Shown: positions 10,229-19,747 of the stretch, in pieces
Layout of the letters: each line of letters begins with the position of its first letter
How positions within the stretch are numbered: the first letter of the stretch is position 1
Assembly (NCBI RefSeq): GCF_009183655.1
Contig: NZ_WEIO01000006.1
Location: 159,039-223,038 of the forward strand
Source of the DNA: Bacillus aerolatus
GTDB lineage: Bacteria; Bacillota; Bacilli; Bacillales; Domibacillaceae
DNA: 64,000 nt
Direction of reading: 5' to 3'
Made by a program: the position numbers and the translations under genes
The notes under the pieces: model-generated
Databases searched by the model: none
What the model saw: only the letters and a program-made list of their open reading frames with translations
Told to the model about the DNA's origin: nothing

Positions 10229-11838
10229 ACTGGAATCCCCACTTTCTGCTGCTTTTTCGAATAATCGATTAAATAGTGAAGTTTCGATAAAGCCGCGCCT
10301 GAATCAATGCTTTCTCTTGCTAATTGAATGCCTTCTTGAATGGTTTTTGCTTTTCCGTTAGCGAATAGCCCGATTCCTGCATTCAGCAGAACCGTATCAC
10401 GCGGAGCGCCTTTTTCACCTTCAAGTATTCTTTTTAAAATTTCTGCATTTTCTTTTGCTTCGCCGCCGCGAATATCATCCAGGCTGTACGTTGGCAATCC
10501 CGCTTCTTCTGGGGTAATGATCATTTTTTTCGTTTGGCCTGCTTCCAATAATATTAAATGATTTTCGCCTGCAAGAGAAGCTTCGTCCATGTAGCCAGCT
10601 CCATTTACGACTACTGCCCGTTTTCTGCCAAGACGATCAAGAACACTTGCCATCATTTCTAGCATATCGCGGCGGTAAATGCCAAGCAGTTGTGTATCAA
10701 GCTGAATCGGATTTGTAAGCGGTCCGATTAAATTAAAGATTGTCGGAATTTTCAAATCGCGGCGTACCTTCATAATTCGTTTCATTTTTGGATGAACGTG
10801 GGGGGCAAACAGAAAAGCAATGCCGTTCTCTTCAAGCAATTCGTCTGTTTCCCCTTCAAGGTACTCAAGGGAAATACCCAAATGTTCTAACACATCCGCA
10901 CTGCCCGTTTTACTAGAAACGCTGCGGTTACCGTGCTTCGCAACTTTCACTCCTGCTCCTGCCAGCACAAAGGCAGACGTTGTACTGATATTAAAACTTT
11001 GAGATCCGTCTCCGCCTGTTCCGCAATTGTCCATCACCCCAGGTAGCTGCTTGCCAGTGCCAAGGGCGTTTTGGCGCAGCACGTTCACGAGCGAAGCAAT
11101 TTCATCTACCGTTTCTCCTTTCGCTTTTAAAGCGACAAGAAAAGCAGCAATTTCACTATCTGTCGCATCCTCCTGCAAAATCTCTTCAATCGCTTCTTTC
11201 ATTTCAACTTCTTCTAGTGTTTGCTTGTCTGAAAGCTTCATTAAATACTTTTTCATATTTTTCTCCTTCCGGTACTGGCGGAAAAATTGTTGAATAATAT
11301 CCGTCCCTGATTTTGTTCCAATCGATTCCGGATGAAACTGCAGTCCGTACACTGGATACTCCCGGTGGCGAATCGCCATAATCTCTTCATCATCCGCTGA
11401 ATAAGCGAGCACCTCCAATTTTTGCGGAAGCGTGTCTCCGTCCACGGAAAGTGAATGATACCGCATAACAGGCACCGGTCCGGCAAGCGCCTGGAACATC
11501 CCTTTGCCTTCATGCCGCAGAAGTGAGATTTTCCCGTGTTTGATTGTTTTCGCCGATCTGATTTTCGCCCCAAAAGCGGCTGCAATTGCCTGATGCCCGA
11601 GGCAAATGCCGAGTATGGGAATACGGTGGAAAAAGCTGCGAACAACTTCTATGCATATGCCTGCTTCTTCCGGTGTACCGGGACCGGGCGATAACACAAT
11701 TGCTTCGGGTTCAAGCGATTCAATTTCTTCCAATGTCAGTTCGTCATTGCGGATGACGCGGACATTTTTTCCGAGCGATCCGATTTGCTGATACAAGTTA
11801 TAAGTAAAAGAATCATAGTTATCAATAAGTAAAATCAT
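10225..11838 (-). CDS. trpGD: Fused anthranilate synthase glutaminase / anthranilate phosphoribosyltransferase (TrpG-TrpD)
   Basis: A single 537-codon frame encodes two enzymes. Residues 1 to about 190 are the glutamine amidotransferase TrpG, with the nucleophile in GICLGHQ and the His-Glu pair in LQFHPES; it supplies ammonia to TrpE. From residue 195 onward is TrpD ([33 protein letters not shown]), which adds phosphoribose to anthranilate. No stop separates them. An AAGGAG site (11263-11268) lies six bases before an in-frame ATG (11254-11256) at the start of the TrpD part, so free TrpD may also be made. The frame overlaps trpE by one base (TAATG) and trpC by four. E. coli has an analogous TrpGD fusion; in B. 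subtilis trpG is in the folate operon. Confidence 0.9.
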   Translation of the reverse strand: MILLIDNYDSFTYNLYQQIGSLGKNVRVIRNDELTLEEIESLEPEAIVLSPGPGTPEEAGICIEVVRSFFHRIPILGICLGHQAIAAAFGAKIRSAKTIKHGKISLLRHEGKGMFQALAGPVPVMRYHSLSVDGDTLPQKLEVLAYSADDEEIMAIRHREYPVYGLQFHPESIGTKSGTDIIQQFFRQYRKEKNMKKYLMKLSDKQTLEEVEMKEAIEEILQEDATDSEIAAFLVALKAKGETVDEIASLVNVLRQNALGTGKQLPGVMDNCGTGGDGSQSFNISTTSAFVLAGAGVKVAKHGNRSVSSKTGSADVLEHLGISLEYLEGETDELLEENGIAFLFAPHVHPKMKRIMKVRRDLKIPTIFNLIGPLTNPIQLDTQLLGIYRRDMLEMMASVLDRLGRKRAVVVNGAGYMDEASLAGENHLILLEAGQTKKMIITPEEAGLPTYSLDDIRGGEAKENAEILKRILEGEKGAPRDTVLLNAGIGLFANGKAKTIQEGIQLARESIDSGAALSKLHYLIDYSKKQQKVGIPV

Positions 11839-13232
11839 TATTTCACCTCCAGCAATGCTTTTGCTTTATGCATTGTTTCTTCATATTCTTTTCCGGGTAT
11901 AGAATCGTACACAATGCCGGCGCCTGCCTGTACATGTGCCTGCCCGTCTTTCACAATCATCGTCCGGATCGCCAAGGCAAAATCCAAGTTGCCATCGGAT
12001 GAAATATAGCCGACTGCTCCTGCGTACAAACCACGCTTGACTGACTCTAGCTCATTGATGATTTGCATGGCGCGGATTTTTGGAGCGCCCGAGACCGTGC
12101 CGGCAGGGAGACAAGCGGACAACGCGTCAATAGGATGAACGTCTTCTTTAAGCGTCCCGCTCACTTCTGATACGATATGCATCACGTGTTTATATTTTTC
12201 AATCTTCTGATATTTAGTCAAGTGAACAGTCCCAATTTCACACACACGACCAAGGTCGTTGCGGCTTAAATCAACGAGCATGCGGTGTTCAGCCACTTCT
12301 TTTTCATCATTCAACAGCTCCCTTTCAAGCGCTGCGTCTTCTTGTTCATCAGCACCGCGCGGCCGCGTACCGGCAATCGGATTCGTTGTCACATCCCTGT
12401 CTGCAACACTAATCAGACTTTCCGGGGATGCTCCTAACACAGTATATTCTTTAAAATCGATGTAAAACATATACGGTGAGGGGTTCGATGTTCTTAGCCG
12501 CCGGTAAAGTGAAAAAGGATTACCGTTAAATGCTGCTTTCAGACGCTGGGAGAGCACTACCTGAAAAATATCGCCACGAACAATATGATTTTTGGCCGTT
12601 TCCACCATGCGGCTGAATTGTGCCTGATCGACATTTCCGGTAAAGAGAAGTGTTTCAAGAGATTCTACCGGCTGCGGATGAGCAGTCCCCATCACATTGT
12701 GCTCCAACGCCAACAGCGCTTTCTCCAAATCCGCATCGGTTCTGTCCCCGAATAAATCAACCGCCGCAAGTGTTACTTTTTGCAGTAAATGATCGTAAAC
12801 GATAAACGTGTCATAAAACATAAAGTGGACATCCGGCATCTGCAGTTCATCTTCCAATGCTTCTCCGATCAACTCATCGAGAAACATCACGTCGTAGCCA
12901 ATGTAGCCGACTCCGCCTCCAAAAAAAGGAAATGGCTGCTTATCGGTTTTTCTTTCGCCGAGCAGGCTTTTCAGCTGATGAAGACTGTGCCCTTCGTAAT
13001 GCTCTTCGGCATCTGTGCGGTGATTGATTCGTTCCGCTTTTTTACCAGTTGCCTTATACTCCTCAACCGGATCCATGCCGAGAAAAGAATAGCGCCCACT
13101 CTGTTCATGCTTATAAGAGCTTTCCAGTAAAAACCTCTTTTCCCCCTGCATTTGGTGGTAAAGCATGATTGGTGTCAGCATATCCCCCTCCATTTCTTTT
13201 AATTTATAGGCCATTTTTTCTTTCGTTTTCAT
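11838..13232 (-). CDS. trpE: Anthranilate synthase component I
   Basis: TrpE makes anthranilate from chorismate using ammonia from TrpG. The protein has the tryptophan-feedback motif LLESS near its N-terminus and the chorismate-binding signatures [41 protein letters not shown] and the terminal [15 protein letters not shown] place the start at the ATG 13230-13232, seven bases after AAGAGGTG (464 residues); a GTG nine bases upstream would overlap that ribosome site. It is the first gene of the operon, just below the second T-box terminator. Confidence 0.94.
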   Translation of the reverse strand: MKTKEKMAYKLKEMEGDMLTPIMLYHQMQGEKRFLLESSYKHEQSGRYSFLGMDPVEEYKATGKKAERINHRTDAEEHYEGHSLHQLKSLLGERKTDKQPFPFFGGGVGYIGYDVMFLDELIGEALEDELQMPDVHFMFYDTFIVYDHLLQKVTLAAVDLFGDRTDADLEKALLALEHNVMGTAHPQPVESLETLLFTGNVDQAQFSRMVETAKNHIVRGDIFQVVLSQRLKAAFNGNPFSLYRRLRTSNPSPYMFYIDFKEYTVLGASPESLISVADRDVTTNPIAGTRPRGADEQEDAALERELLNDEKEVAEHRMLVDLSRNDLGRVCEIGTVHLTKYQKIEKYKHVMHIVSEVSGTLKEDVHPIDALSACLPAGTVSGAPKIRAMQIINELESVKRGLYAGAVGYISSDGNLDFALAIRTMIVKDGQAHVQAGAGIVYDSIPGKEYEETMHKAKALLEVK

Positions 13233-13261
13233 TATTTTCACCTCTTAAGCTATTGATTAAA

Positions 13262-13540
13262 AAAACAAAAAATCCTCCGCAGCTGTGATGAATACATCAC
13301 AGCTGCGGAGGACGGTTGAACCGCGGTGCCACCTCGCATTGAAGCAAAAAGCTTCCTCTTTATCCGAACGGCGGCAAGCGCCCCATCCGGGTCCTGTTAA
13401 CGGCAGAAGCCGGGCAGCCATTTCCTGCTGCCACTCCTGAGTCCATTCAGCTTGCGGTGCGGCACCGGTTCTCACCATCCCGGCTCTCTGTAGCGCACGG
13501 CACAAGCGTACTCTTCTCAGTCACTGATTTTCTGATATGT
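13262..13540 (-). promoter_or_regulatory. Second tryptophan T-box leader (proximal to trpE)
   Basis: On the minus strand the leader shows a stem I with AGAGAGCC, a specifier loop GAATGGAC in which UGG (13443-13445) would pair with tRNA-Trp, and the T-box bulge GAGGTGGCACCGCGG (13321-13335). It ends in a perfect 18-bp terminator stem (13273-13290 with 13295-13312) and a T-rich tail. Uncharged tRNA-Trp is expected to stabilise the antiterminator and allow reading into trpE, whose start is 30 bp downstream. Confidence 0.9.
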
Positions 13541-13553
13541 ATAACAAAAAACA

Positions 13554-13837
13554 CAAAAAACCCCCTGTCGCAAAGGACGGGGAGCCGTGGTACCACCTTT
13601 ATTGATTGCAGCTGCTGCAATCCACTCTTAGAGCATCAAAGCTAAAGCTTAAATGCCTGTCTTTTGTAACGATAAGACATTCGCCGCAGCCTACTGCCAA
13701 AAAGGGTTCGGTGCAGAAGCTCGGAAGGCCATTCACTTATATGCCTGCACTGATTCTCACCTGCCATCAGCTCTCTGAAGCATTTATATAAGCTACTCAT
13801 CTTCGTCAACACTTATTATAAGTCGTTCTGTTTGTTA
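13554..13837 (-). promoter_or_regulatory. First tryptophan T-box leader (distal)
   Basis: This copy has AGAGAGC in stem I, the specifier loop GAATGGCC with UGG at 13729-13731, the T-box bulge AAGGTGGTACCACGG (around 13585-13599), and a terminator stem near 13560-13582 followed by TTTTTT. It precedes the second leader in the same transcript, so RNA polymerase must pass two successive tRNA-Trp decisions. Sequence similarity between the two leaders is low outside the conserved elements. Confidence 0.88.
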
Positions 13838-13843
13838 TTTTTT

Positions 13844-13873
13844 ATATTAATCCATTCTGCTTCTGAAAGTCAA
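13844..13873 (-). promoter_or_regulatory. Likely sigma-A promoter of the trp operon
   Basis: TTGACT (13868-13873) and TAATAT (13844-13849) are separated by 18 bp, placing transcription start near 13837, immediately before the first T-box. The -35 hexamer overlaps the stop codon of the upstream acetyltransferase gene. Confidence 0.7.
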
Positions 13874-14556
13874 CTATTTATTTGAATATTTTTATTTTTA
13901 AAAGGATTGCGCCATTCCATCAATGCGGCCCAGTTAAGTGACTCTTCATCTTCGAGGTAATTTTCTTCGAGGCGGACCGGCAAACGGCCGCAGTTCAGTA
14001 AAAAGGTTACTACAGGGTCTTTCAGTTCTCCCGAAACAACTTTTTGAACATATTCTTCTGCGTTCATTTGGCTGGCATAACGAGAAAATCCAGGCATGCG
14101 GCCGCCGCCGAGCAGACGGTCGAGATTCAGGTGGACAACTGTCTGGTACATCGCCTGCATCATCAGTTTGCCAAGCCCAAGCTTGCGGCTCGCCGGCTTG
14201 ACACTAATGTCGACTACATACAGTGTGTTGCCATCCGGCTTATGGCTGCGGATAAATCCATTGTCCGTGATTTCTTCCCACGTATGGGGCGGATCGTCCG
14301 GACGAAAATCAACGAGCAGGCAAGTCATCGAACCGGCGATCTCTCCGTCTACTTCGACACAAATAGCTCCTTCCGGAAAAAAATGGACATGACTGTTCAA
14401 CTGTTCTTTTGACCACCATAAGTCTTCAGGAAAAGGCGGGGGAAAACATTCCCGCTGGATTTGAATTAAGCCATCAAAATCTGCTTCTGTATAATTACGA
14501 ACGACCACCGTAAAAGGCCGTCCTTCATGATACAGCTGGAACTCGCTTTTATACAC
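13870..14556 (-). CDS. GNAT-family N-acetyltransferase (YhcX N-domain type)
   Basis: The protein has a GNAT fold with the acetyl-CoA loop region VDISVKPASRKLGLGKLMM and an acceptor-binding C-terminal half of unknown specificity. I chose the GTG at 14554-14556, which has AGAGG seven bases upstream, giving 228 residues; a longer frame would run into the preceding gene. It lies 22 bp downstream of a nitrilase-family gene in the same direction. In B. subtilis the two domains are joined in YhcX, so this organism has a split version. The substrate is unknown. Confidence 0.8.
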   Translation of the reverse strand: MYKSEFQLYHEGRPFTVVVRNYTEADFDGLIQIQRECFPPPFPEDLWWSKEQLNSHVHFFPEGAICVEVDGEIAGSMTCLLVDFRPDDPPHTWEEITDNGFIRSHKPDGNTLYVVDISVKPASRKLGLGKLMMQAMYQTVVHLNLDRLLGGGRMPGFSRYASQMNAEEYVQKVVSGELKDPVVTFLLNCGRLPVRLEENYLEDEESLNWAALMEWRNPFKNKNIQINS

Positions 14557-14578
14557 GACTCCACCTCTTTTCAGTAGA

Positions 14579-15433
14579 TTACCAGTCAGGATAAAGGTCT
14601 GTGCGGCGATCACGCCACGTCGTTACCGAGCCTTTTTCCCGGACTTCTTCAAGTAATTTTAAATCAAGGTCTGCTGTAATGATCATATCGTCATTGATCA
14701 CACCTTCTGCTAAAATACCTGCTGGAGGAAATGGAACATCATTCGGCGTAATGATAGCCGCCTGCCCGAAGTTTGCCCGCATTAAATCCACTGTCGGAAG
14801 CGCGCCAACTGTACCTGTTAAGACGACATACACTTGATTTTCAACGGCTCGGGCATGACTCGTATAGCGGACTCGGTGAAACCCATGGCGGTCATCTGTA
14901 CAAGACGGACAGAAAATAACGTCAGCCCCTTTCGCTTTAGCCATTCTCACAATTTCAGGAAATTCGATATCGTAGCACGTTAAAATCGCGATTTTTCCTT
15001 TGTCCGTTTCAAAAATTTGAAACTGATCTCCTTGCGCCATATTCCAGCCTTCCACTTCCGCCGGGGTAATATGCAGCTTTGCCTGCTGCTCCATGCGGCC
15101 ATCCGGATAAAATAAATGAGCCACATTTTGAATATGCTCTCCTTTTTCTATTACGTGTGTTCCGGCAATGATGTGGACATCGTAGTTTTTAGCAAATGTT
15201 TTAAACGCTTCTCTGTATTGTTGAGTAAACTTTGGCAAATCGGTAATTTCAAGCGGATGCCCGTTTTCATCGCCGATGGACATCAATTGTGTCGTGAAAA
15301 ACTCTGGAAATAAAATAAATTCTGTATCGAATTCTTTCGCGGCTTTTATGTAATGCTCACACTCGGCAGCAAATTCTTCAAATGATGTAATGGTGTGCAA
15401 ATGATATTGCACAGCTGATACCCGCATTTTCAT
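14579..15433 (-). CDS. Carbon-nitrogen hydrolase (nitrilase superfamily)
   Basis: The 284-residue protein carries the Glu-Lys-Cys triad of the family: Glu in LFPEFF, Lys in AKLHITPAE, and Cys in AILTCYDIEFPE. It would hydrolyse an amide or nitrile C-N bond in the cytoplasm. It resembles the C-terminal part of YhcX-type GNAT/nitrilase proteins, and its downstream neighbour is the matching GNAT domain. The ATG at 15433 follows a strong AGGGGGG site. The substrate cannot be told from sequence. Confidence 0.85.
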   Translation of the reverse strand: MKMRVSAVQYHLHTITSFEEFAAECEHYIKAAKEFDTEFILFPEFFTTQLMSIGDENGHPLEITDLPKFTQQYREAFKTFAKNYDVHIIAGTHVIEKGEHIQNVAHLFYPDGRMEQQAKLHITPAEVEGWNMAQGDQFQIFETDKGKIAILTCYDIEFPEIVRMAKAKGADVIFCPSCTDDRHGFHRVRYTSHARAVENQVYVVLTGTVGALPTVDLMRANFGQAAIITPNDVPFPPAGILAEGVINDDMIITADLDLKLLEEVREKGSVTTWRDRRTDLYPDW

Positions 15434-15634
15434 AAGGCGATCCCCCCTCTTCAGTCTGATTTAAGATTAGTGGAAAATGGAGAAAAATTCAATAGTTCAT
15501 CTTTTAAGTTTGAAAGATTCATTCTCTCTGATCGAAAAAAACATCCATATTAAGAATAAGTAAACTTTCAAACGAACCATATCTTATTACCTATAACAAT
15601 AGTACAATAAAATAGAAAAAGTGAGGTGGACATA

Positions 15635-16870
15635 TTGACTGTGCATGTAGCAAGACAACCAATATTTAACCGGCAAGAACAAACAGTTGCTTATGAGCTG
15701 CTTTATCGCAATGAGAATGGACATCATCCGGGTAAATTAGTGAATGCTGATCAGGCAACAATTGACGTATTGGCAGCAAGCTTATTAAGCATAGGATTAG
15801 AACAAATTTCCGGCGGGAAGCAATTGTTTATCAATTTCACTAAAAACTTGCTTCTTCAAGACTTTCCTGATTTTTTAACTGCTGAAAGTATCGTGATTGA
15901 AATACTAGAAGATGTCGATGCAAACCCAGAAGTACTGGCTGCCTGCCAGATATTAAAAGAAAAAGGGTATATTATTGCGCTTGACGATTTTCTTTTGAAC
16001 GCCAGCAATAAAGGGCTAGTCAAGTATGCAGACATTATAAAAGTAGACTTTTTAAACACGACAAAAGCGGAAAGAAGAAAAATGAAGAACGAGATGATGA
16101 ATAACCATATTACTTGGCTGGCGGAAAAAGTAGAGAAGAGAGAGCATTTTTTAGAAGCACTTGAAGAAGGATTTGACTTGTTTCAAGGTTTCTTTTTTTC
16201 AAAACCTGCTCTCATGAGTGCCAAATCCATTCCTCGATTTTCTCAAAACTACTTTACTATTTTAAAAGAAGTCATGCAGGACTCCCCTGACGTCAAAAAA
16301 ACAGCGCGGCTCATCGAAGCAGATTTGACTCTTTCTTATAAGCTGTTAAAGCTATTAAACAAAACAGCGTTTATCCGCAGGGGTAAAGTCAAAACGATTC
16401 ATCAGGCGATCATGCTGATTGGACTTGAGGAATTAAAGAAATGGCTGTTTTTCATTATGGCGGATTCATCGAATGCCAAATGTTCCGAAGAGATTATCCG
16501 CACATCTTTAATAAGAGCTAAAACTCTCGAACAATTAAGCTTTTCCTATTTTCCAGATGAGCCATCCTCCCAGTTTTTTTTGTTAGGAATGTTTTCGATG
16601 ATTGATGTGTTACTAAACGAACCGATGGCTATCATCCTTCGTGATTTGCCGATCGATGGGAAAGTGAAGCAAGCGCTTTTACTGGAAGAAGGGAGGCTTT
16701 CAAATATGCTGAAGCTAATAAAAGAGATGGAAAGCGGCCATTGGACAACAGCCAGCCGGATCAGCAAGCAATTGCAAATAGAGGATCGCATTTTATCTGA
16801 GAGTTACCAGGAAGCCCTTAAATGGGGGGATATAGTGTTAAAAGAAACAACGAGCTTAGATCGAATCTAA
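15635..16870 (+). CDS. EAL-HDOD domain signalling protein (YuxH-like)
   Basis: The N-terminal half is an EAL-type domain beginning ARQPIFNRQEQTVAYELLYR, in which the EAL signature has become ELL, with later LDDFLL and IIKVDF segments. The C-terminal half is an HDOD domain (around residues 200-410; IEADLTLSYKLLKLLN). The organisation and length (411 residues) match B. subtilis YuxH. Degenerate EAL-HDOD proteins generally act as scaffolds or sensors rather than cyclic-di-GMP phosphodiesterases. I chose the TTG at 15635-15637 because GAGGTGG precedes it at proper spacing. The gene converges with panF, their stop codons overlapping inside a shared terminator. Confidence 0.82.
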   Translation: MTVHVARQPIFNRQEQTVAYELLYRNENGHHPGKLVNADQATIDVLAASLLSIGLEQISGGKQLFINFTKNLLLQDFPDFLTAESIVIEILEDVDANPEVLAACQILKEKGYIIALDDFLLNASNKGLVKYADIIKVDFLNTTKAERRKMKNEMMNNHITWLAEKVEKREHFLEALEEGFDLFQGFFFSKPALMSAKSIPRFSQNYFTILKEVMQDSPDVKKTARLIEADLTLSYKLLKLLNKTAFIRRGKVKTIHQAIMLIGLEELKKWLFFIMADSSNAKCSEEIIRTSLIRAKTLEQLSFSYFPDEPSSQFFLLGMFSMIDVLLNEPMAIILRDLPIDGKVKQALLLEEGRLSNMLKLIKEMESGHWTTASRISKQLQIEDRILSESYQEALKWGDIVLKETTSLDRI

Positions 16871-16875
16871 GCTCG
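16851..16875. terminator. Bidirectional terminator between YuxH-like gene and panF
   Basis: CGAGCTTAGAT (16851-16861) and ATCTAAGCTCG (16865-16875) form an 11-bp stem with a 3-base loop. The stem contains the stop codons of both convergent genes. Confidence 0.75.
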
Positions 16876-18303
16876 TTTCATACCATGACGGCTGCTTATT
16901 AACGTGACTGCTATAAAAGAAAGCAACGATAACAAAATAGGAAAAACGACTGTATGCATGCCAAGTACATTCGGATAAAACGAATGAAAAATAATATAAG
17001 AGAACATCCCTATCACCATCGAAGCCACCGCTCCCGCCCCATTCGCACGTTTCCAGTATAAGCCCAAAATAACCGGCCAGATAAACACGGCTTCAAGCCC
17101 GCCAAAGGAAAATAAATTCAACCAAATAATTAAGTCAGGCGGCTGTAAGGCAACAATAAAAACAACAATGCCAATAACGGCTGTGACAATAAAACTTAAT
17201 CTTTTCACTTTCTTTTCTTCTGCTTTTTTGTTGATGAAATGCAAATATAAATCTTTCACAACGGCACTAGATACGAGCAACAGCAGTGAGTCTACCGTTG
17301 ACATAATGGCAGCCATCGGAGCGGCAAGAACGATGCCTGCAAGCCAATCCGGCATAATGGTCATCGCCAGCTCAGGCATGACTTTATCTCCGATCGTTAT
17401 GCCCGGAACGATGGCCCTGGCCATCACCCCAATTAAATGCATGCCAAGCATAATCACACCTACGACGATTGTGCCGATAATTAAAGCCCGGTGCATCGCT
17501 TTGGCATTTTTATAGCTCATCGCTCTAACAGCCACTTGCGGCAAGCCGACAACACCGACGCCGACTAAAATCCAGAAAGATGAAATATAAAGCGGAGTCA
17601 AACTGCGGTCATTTCCATAAGGGCTTAATAAGTTAGGATTTTCTGTTCCAAGCGTCGTCATAATTTTTTCCATGCCCCCGCCCGCTTTTAAAGCCGCCAC
17701 AAACAAAATGATCGTGCCGGCAACCATAATCAGCCCCTGTACCATGTCCGTAATCGCAACGGCACGAAAACCGCCGATAATTACATAAACCATTACAGAT
17801 GCCGCAAAAATAATTAAAGCTGTCGTATAAGAAAGACCTGTGAGCGACTCAACTAATCTCGCTCCTCCGATCCACTGTGCAGCCATAGCTGAGAATAAGA
17901 AAATAATAATACTCAGCGCCGCCAGTACAACGACAAACTGGTTTTTATAGCGGGCAAATAAGAAATCTACGAGAGTGATAGCATTATACTTTCTCGACAT
18001 AATCGCAAACTTCTTCCCGAGAATCATTAAAACAAAGTATCCTGTTGCTACTTGGCTCATGGCAAGCAGCACCCAGGCAAGCCCGTAATTATAGGCGGCA
18101 CCCGGACCGCTTAAAAAGCTGGAGGCGCTGCCGTACGTAGCTGCCATCGTCATCGCCAGAATAAACCCGCCGAGTTCCCGGCTTCCTAAAAAATACTCTT
18201 GGATAAATGAAGAAGAGCTTTGCACATGTCGCGATGCATACACACCGACAACGAAAATGACGACCAAGAATATGATCAATGGCCAAATAACTGCCATATT
18301 CAC
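16867..18303 (-). CDS. panF: Sodium/pantothenate symporter
   Basis: A 478-residue sodium:solute symporter with about 13 membrane helices. Family landmarks include the early EYFLGSRELGGF segment, the conserved YGSASSFLSGPGAAY loop, and VIIGGFRAVAITD, which fit PanF-type carriers that import pantothenate for CoA synthesis. The neighbouring yhdT gene, a known partner of panF in many bacteria, supports this over other SSS substrates. The start is a GTG overlapping the yhdT stop in GTGA. Confidence 0.88.
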   Translation of the reverse strand: MNMAVIWPLIIFLVVIFVVGVYASRHVQSSSSFIQEYFLGSRELGGFILAMTMAATYGSASSFLSGPGAAYNYGLAWVLLAMSQVATGYFVLMILGKKFAIMSRKYNAITLVDFLFARYKNQFVVVLAALSIIIFLFSAMAAQWIGGARLVESLTGLSYTTALIIFAASVMVYVIIGGFRAVAITDMVQGLIMVAGTIILFVAALKAGGGMEKIMTTLGTENPNLLSPYGNDRSLTPLYISSFWILVGVGVVGLPQVAVRAMSYKNAKAMHRALIIGTIVVGVIMLGMHLIGVMARAIVPGITIGDKVMPELAMTIMPDWLAGIVLAAPMAAIMSTVDSLLLLVSSAVVKDLYLHFINKKAEEKKVKRLSFIVTAVIGIVVFIVALQPPDLIIWLNLFSFGGLEAVFIWPVILGLYWKRANGAGAVASMVIGMFSYIIFHSFYPNVLGMHTVVFPILLSLLSFIAVTLISSRHGMKRA

Positions 18304-18578
18304 CTTTGATCACCTTCCTCATCAAATGGCACTTCTTTAAAAAAGAACTTCACCGTAAAAAAAACGAGTCCAATCATGACAACGAGGCCTACTACACAGC
18401 TGTAAAAAAACCAGGCTGGGAGCCCGAATACGAAGCTGTACTCCTCAACAGGACCACTGCCGAGTCCATAAGCAAATCCGTACCACCAAATAAAATTAAA
18501 AATGACTAATATGATGCCAATCCAGGCTTCTCTTTTCGCTATTTTAAAACGCGGATCTTCCTGCACCTTCCTGTCCAT
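18300..18578 (-). CDS. yhdT: YhdT-like small membrane protein (DUF997)
   Basis: A 92-residue protein with two predicted membrane helices (around 18-36 and 52-80) and the FNFIWWYGFAYGLGS segment typical of DUF997. It sits immediately upstream of panF and overlaps it by 4 bp, the arrangement seen in enteric bacteria. Its precise role is unknown; it may be a small accessory subunit of the symporter. A GGAAGGGG ribosome site precedes the ATG. Confidence 0.88.
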   Translation of the reverse strand: MDRKVQEDPRFKIAKREAWIGIILVIFNFIWWYGFAYGLGSGPVEEYSFVFGLPAWFFYSCVVGLVVMIGLVFFTVKFFFKEVPFDEEGDQR

Positions 18579-18662
18579 TTTCCCCTTCCTTTCTTTGACG
18601 GAAGCTCAACAACCACTTTTAACATTACGATAGGAAACCAATGGATGCAATCCTGTTTTTTT

Positions 18663-18762
18663 AAAAAAAGAGAAAAGACGGCGCATGACACACACCGTCT
18701 TTTCATTATAAGCTTGCTATGCTTCAGTCTCATTTAAGAGGGGGTAATGAGAATGAATGTCA
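18663..18762 (-). ncRNA. Fur-controlled small RNA, FsrA-like
   Basis: A consensus promoter (TTGACA at 18791-18796, TATAAT at 18769-18774, 16-bp spacer) predicts transcription from about 18762. The transcript runs roughly 100 nt to a terminator at 18673-18703 followed by seven T residues. No plausible coding frame lies within it. Its 5' part folds into a perfect 7-bp stem (18728-18734 with 18746-18752) presenting a C-rich loop, ACCCCCUCUUA, suited to pair with Shine-Dalgarno sequences. Two Fur-like boxes cover the promoter. B. subtilis FsrA is a Fur-repressed sRNA of similar size with a C-rich pairing region that represses iron-rich enzymes. Orthology is inferred from architecture. Confidence 0.75.
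18673..18703 (-). terminator. Terminator of the FsrA-like sRNA
   Basis: AAAAGACGG (18673-18681) and CCGTCTTTT (18695-18703) form a 9-bp stem, and on the minus strand the stem is followed by CTC and a run of seven T residues. Confidence 0.85.
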
Positions 18763-18796
18763 ATTTCAATTATAACCGATTGATAATCATTGTCAA
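18748..18796 (-). promoter_or_regulatory. Promoter with two Fur boxes
   Basis: TGATAATCATTGTCA (18781-18795) matches the 7-1-7 Fur consensus TGATAATNATTATCA at all but one position and overlaps the -35 and spacer. A second, weaker copy, TGAGAATGAATGTCA (18748-18762), covers the predicted start site. Repression by Fur under iron-replete conditions is the expected outcome. Confidence 0.8.
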
Positions 18797-18856
18797 CTAT
18801 ATCCTTTCATTCATTACAAAATAAAAAAGAAAAGCCCACATGGGAGCCTTTCTTTT

Positions 18857-19747
18857 TTATTTGTATTCAATTTTTCCTGTATGAATGGCCAGCTGTTTTA
18901 CATCACAATGTGTAAATTGATCACGGAATACCGATGCCACATCAGCACCTTTTCCTTTTGGAGCAAACGTTAAAATCGTCGGCCCTGCTCCGCTGATCAC
19001 AGTCGCATATGCGCCAGCCGCTTTCGCAAGCTTTCTCGCCTCAGGCAGTTCTTTAATAAGCTCGAGCCTATACGGTTCATGGAATTGATCTTTTTCCATC
19101 ATTTTTCCGGCAAGCTCATAATTGCCAACAGATAAAGCGGCAAGCAGCACATTAGCCACAGCACTTGCTTCTACAGCCTGCTGCCTAGAGAATTTTTCCG
19201 GAAGTACATTCCGCGCATCTTCTGTCTTTACTTCATACGAAGGAATGATCACAACAAGATCCACTTCAGGATCCGGCAGCTGGACAATCTCGGCCTCTTC
19301 TCCGAATGACACACCTGCCACCATTCCGCCAAACAAGGAAGCTCCAATGTTGTCAGGATGCCCTTCAAAATCGTTGCCGATCGTTAGTTTCTGCTCATCT
19401 GAAAGCTGTAAACCTGCATAGCGATCCGCCAATTCAATGCCAGCTGCAATAGCGGCTGCACTGCTGCCGAGTCCGCGTGCGAGCGGAATCTCGCTGTCCA
19501 TGACGATATGTAAAGGCGGCAGCACCCCGCCATATGTATCCGCTGTTTTCTTTGCTACCTGGTACACGAGATGCGTTTCATCGTTCGGCAAACCAGCGAG
19601 CATCGGTGAGCGATTCTCAAAGTGCCAGGCAGAAGCCGGTGTAATTTCAAGTGTTAAATAAAGATTAAAAGCAAGGCCGAGGGAATCAAACCCCGGCCCG
19701 AGATTGGCCGTGCTGGCCGGCACTTTCATTATTACCGGCGCACTCAT
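18857..19747 (-). CDS. thrB: Homoserine kinase
   Basis: ThrB phosphorylates homoserine for threonine synthesis. The 296-residue GHMP kinase has the N-terminal [17 protein letters not shown], the ATP-binding loop [16 protein letters not shown], and the C-terminal [14 protein letters not shown]. It overlaps thrC by 4 bp (ATGA) and is the last gene of hom-thrC-thrB, the order found in B. subtilis. A weak hairpin with a T-rich tail follows near 18818-18850. Confidence 0.96.
   Translation of the reverse strand: MSAPVIMKVPASTANLGPGFDSLGLAFNLYLTLEITPASAWHFENRSPMLAGLPNDETHLVYQVAKKTADTYGGVLPPLHIVMDSEIPLARGLGSSAAAIAAGIELADRYAGLQLSDEQKLTIGNDFEGHPDNIGASLFGGMVAGVSFGEEAEIVQLPDPEVDLVVIIPSYEVKTEDARNVLPEKFSRQQAVEASAVANVLLAALSVGNYELAGKMMEKDQFHEPYRLELIKELPEARKLAKAAGAYATVISGAGPTILTFAPKGKGADVASVFRDQFTHCDVKQLAIHTGKIEYK

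Noticed and set aside
18748..18825. Plus-strand 25-codon frame preceded by AGAGGGGG
   Set aside because: Its ribosome-like G-run is the complement of the sRNA's C-rich loop, and the Fur boxes and promoter belong to the opposite strand. The peptide resembles nothing known.
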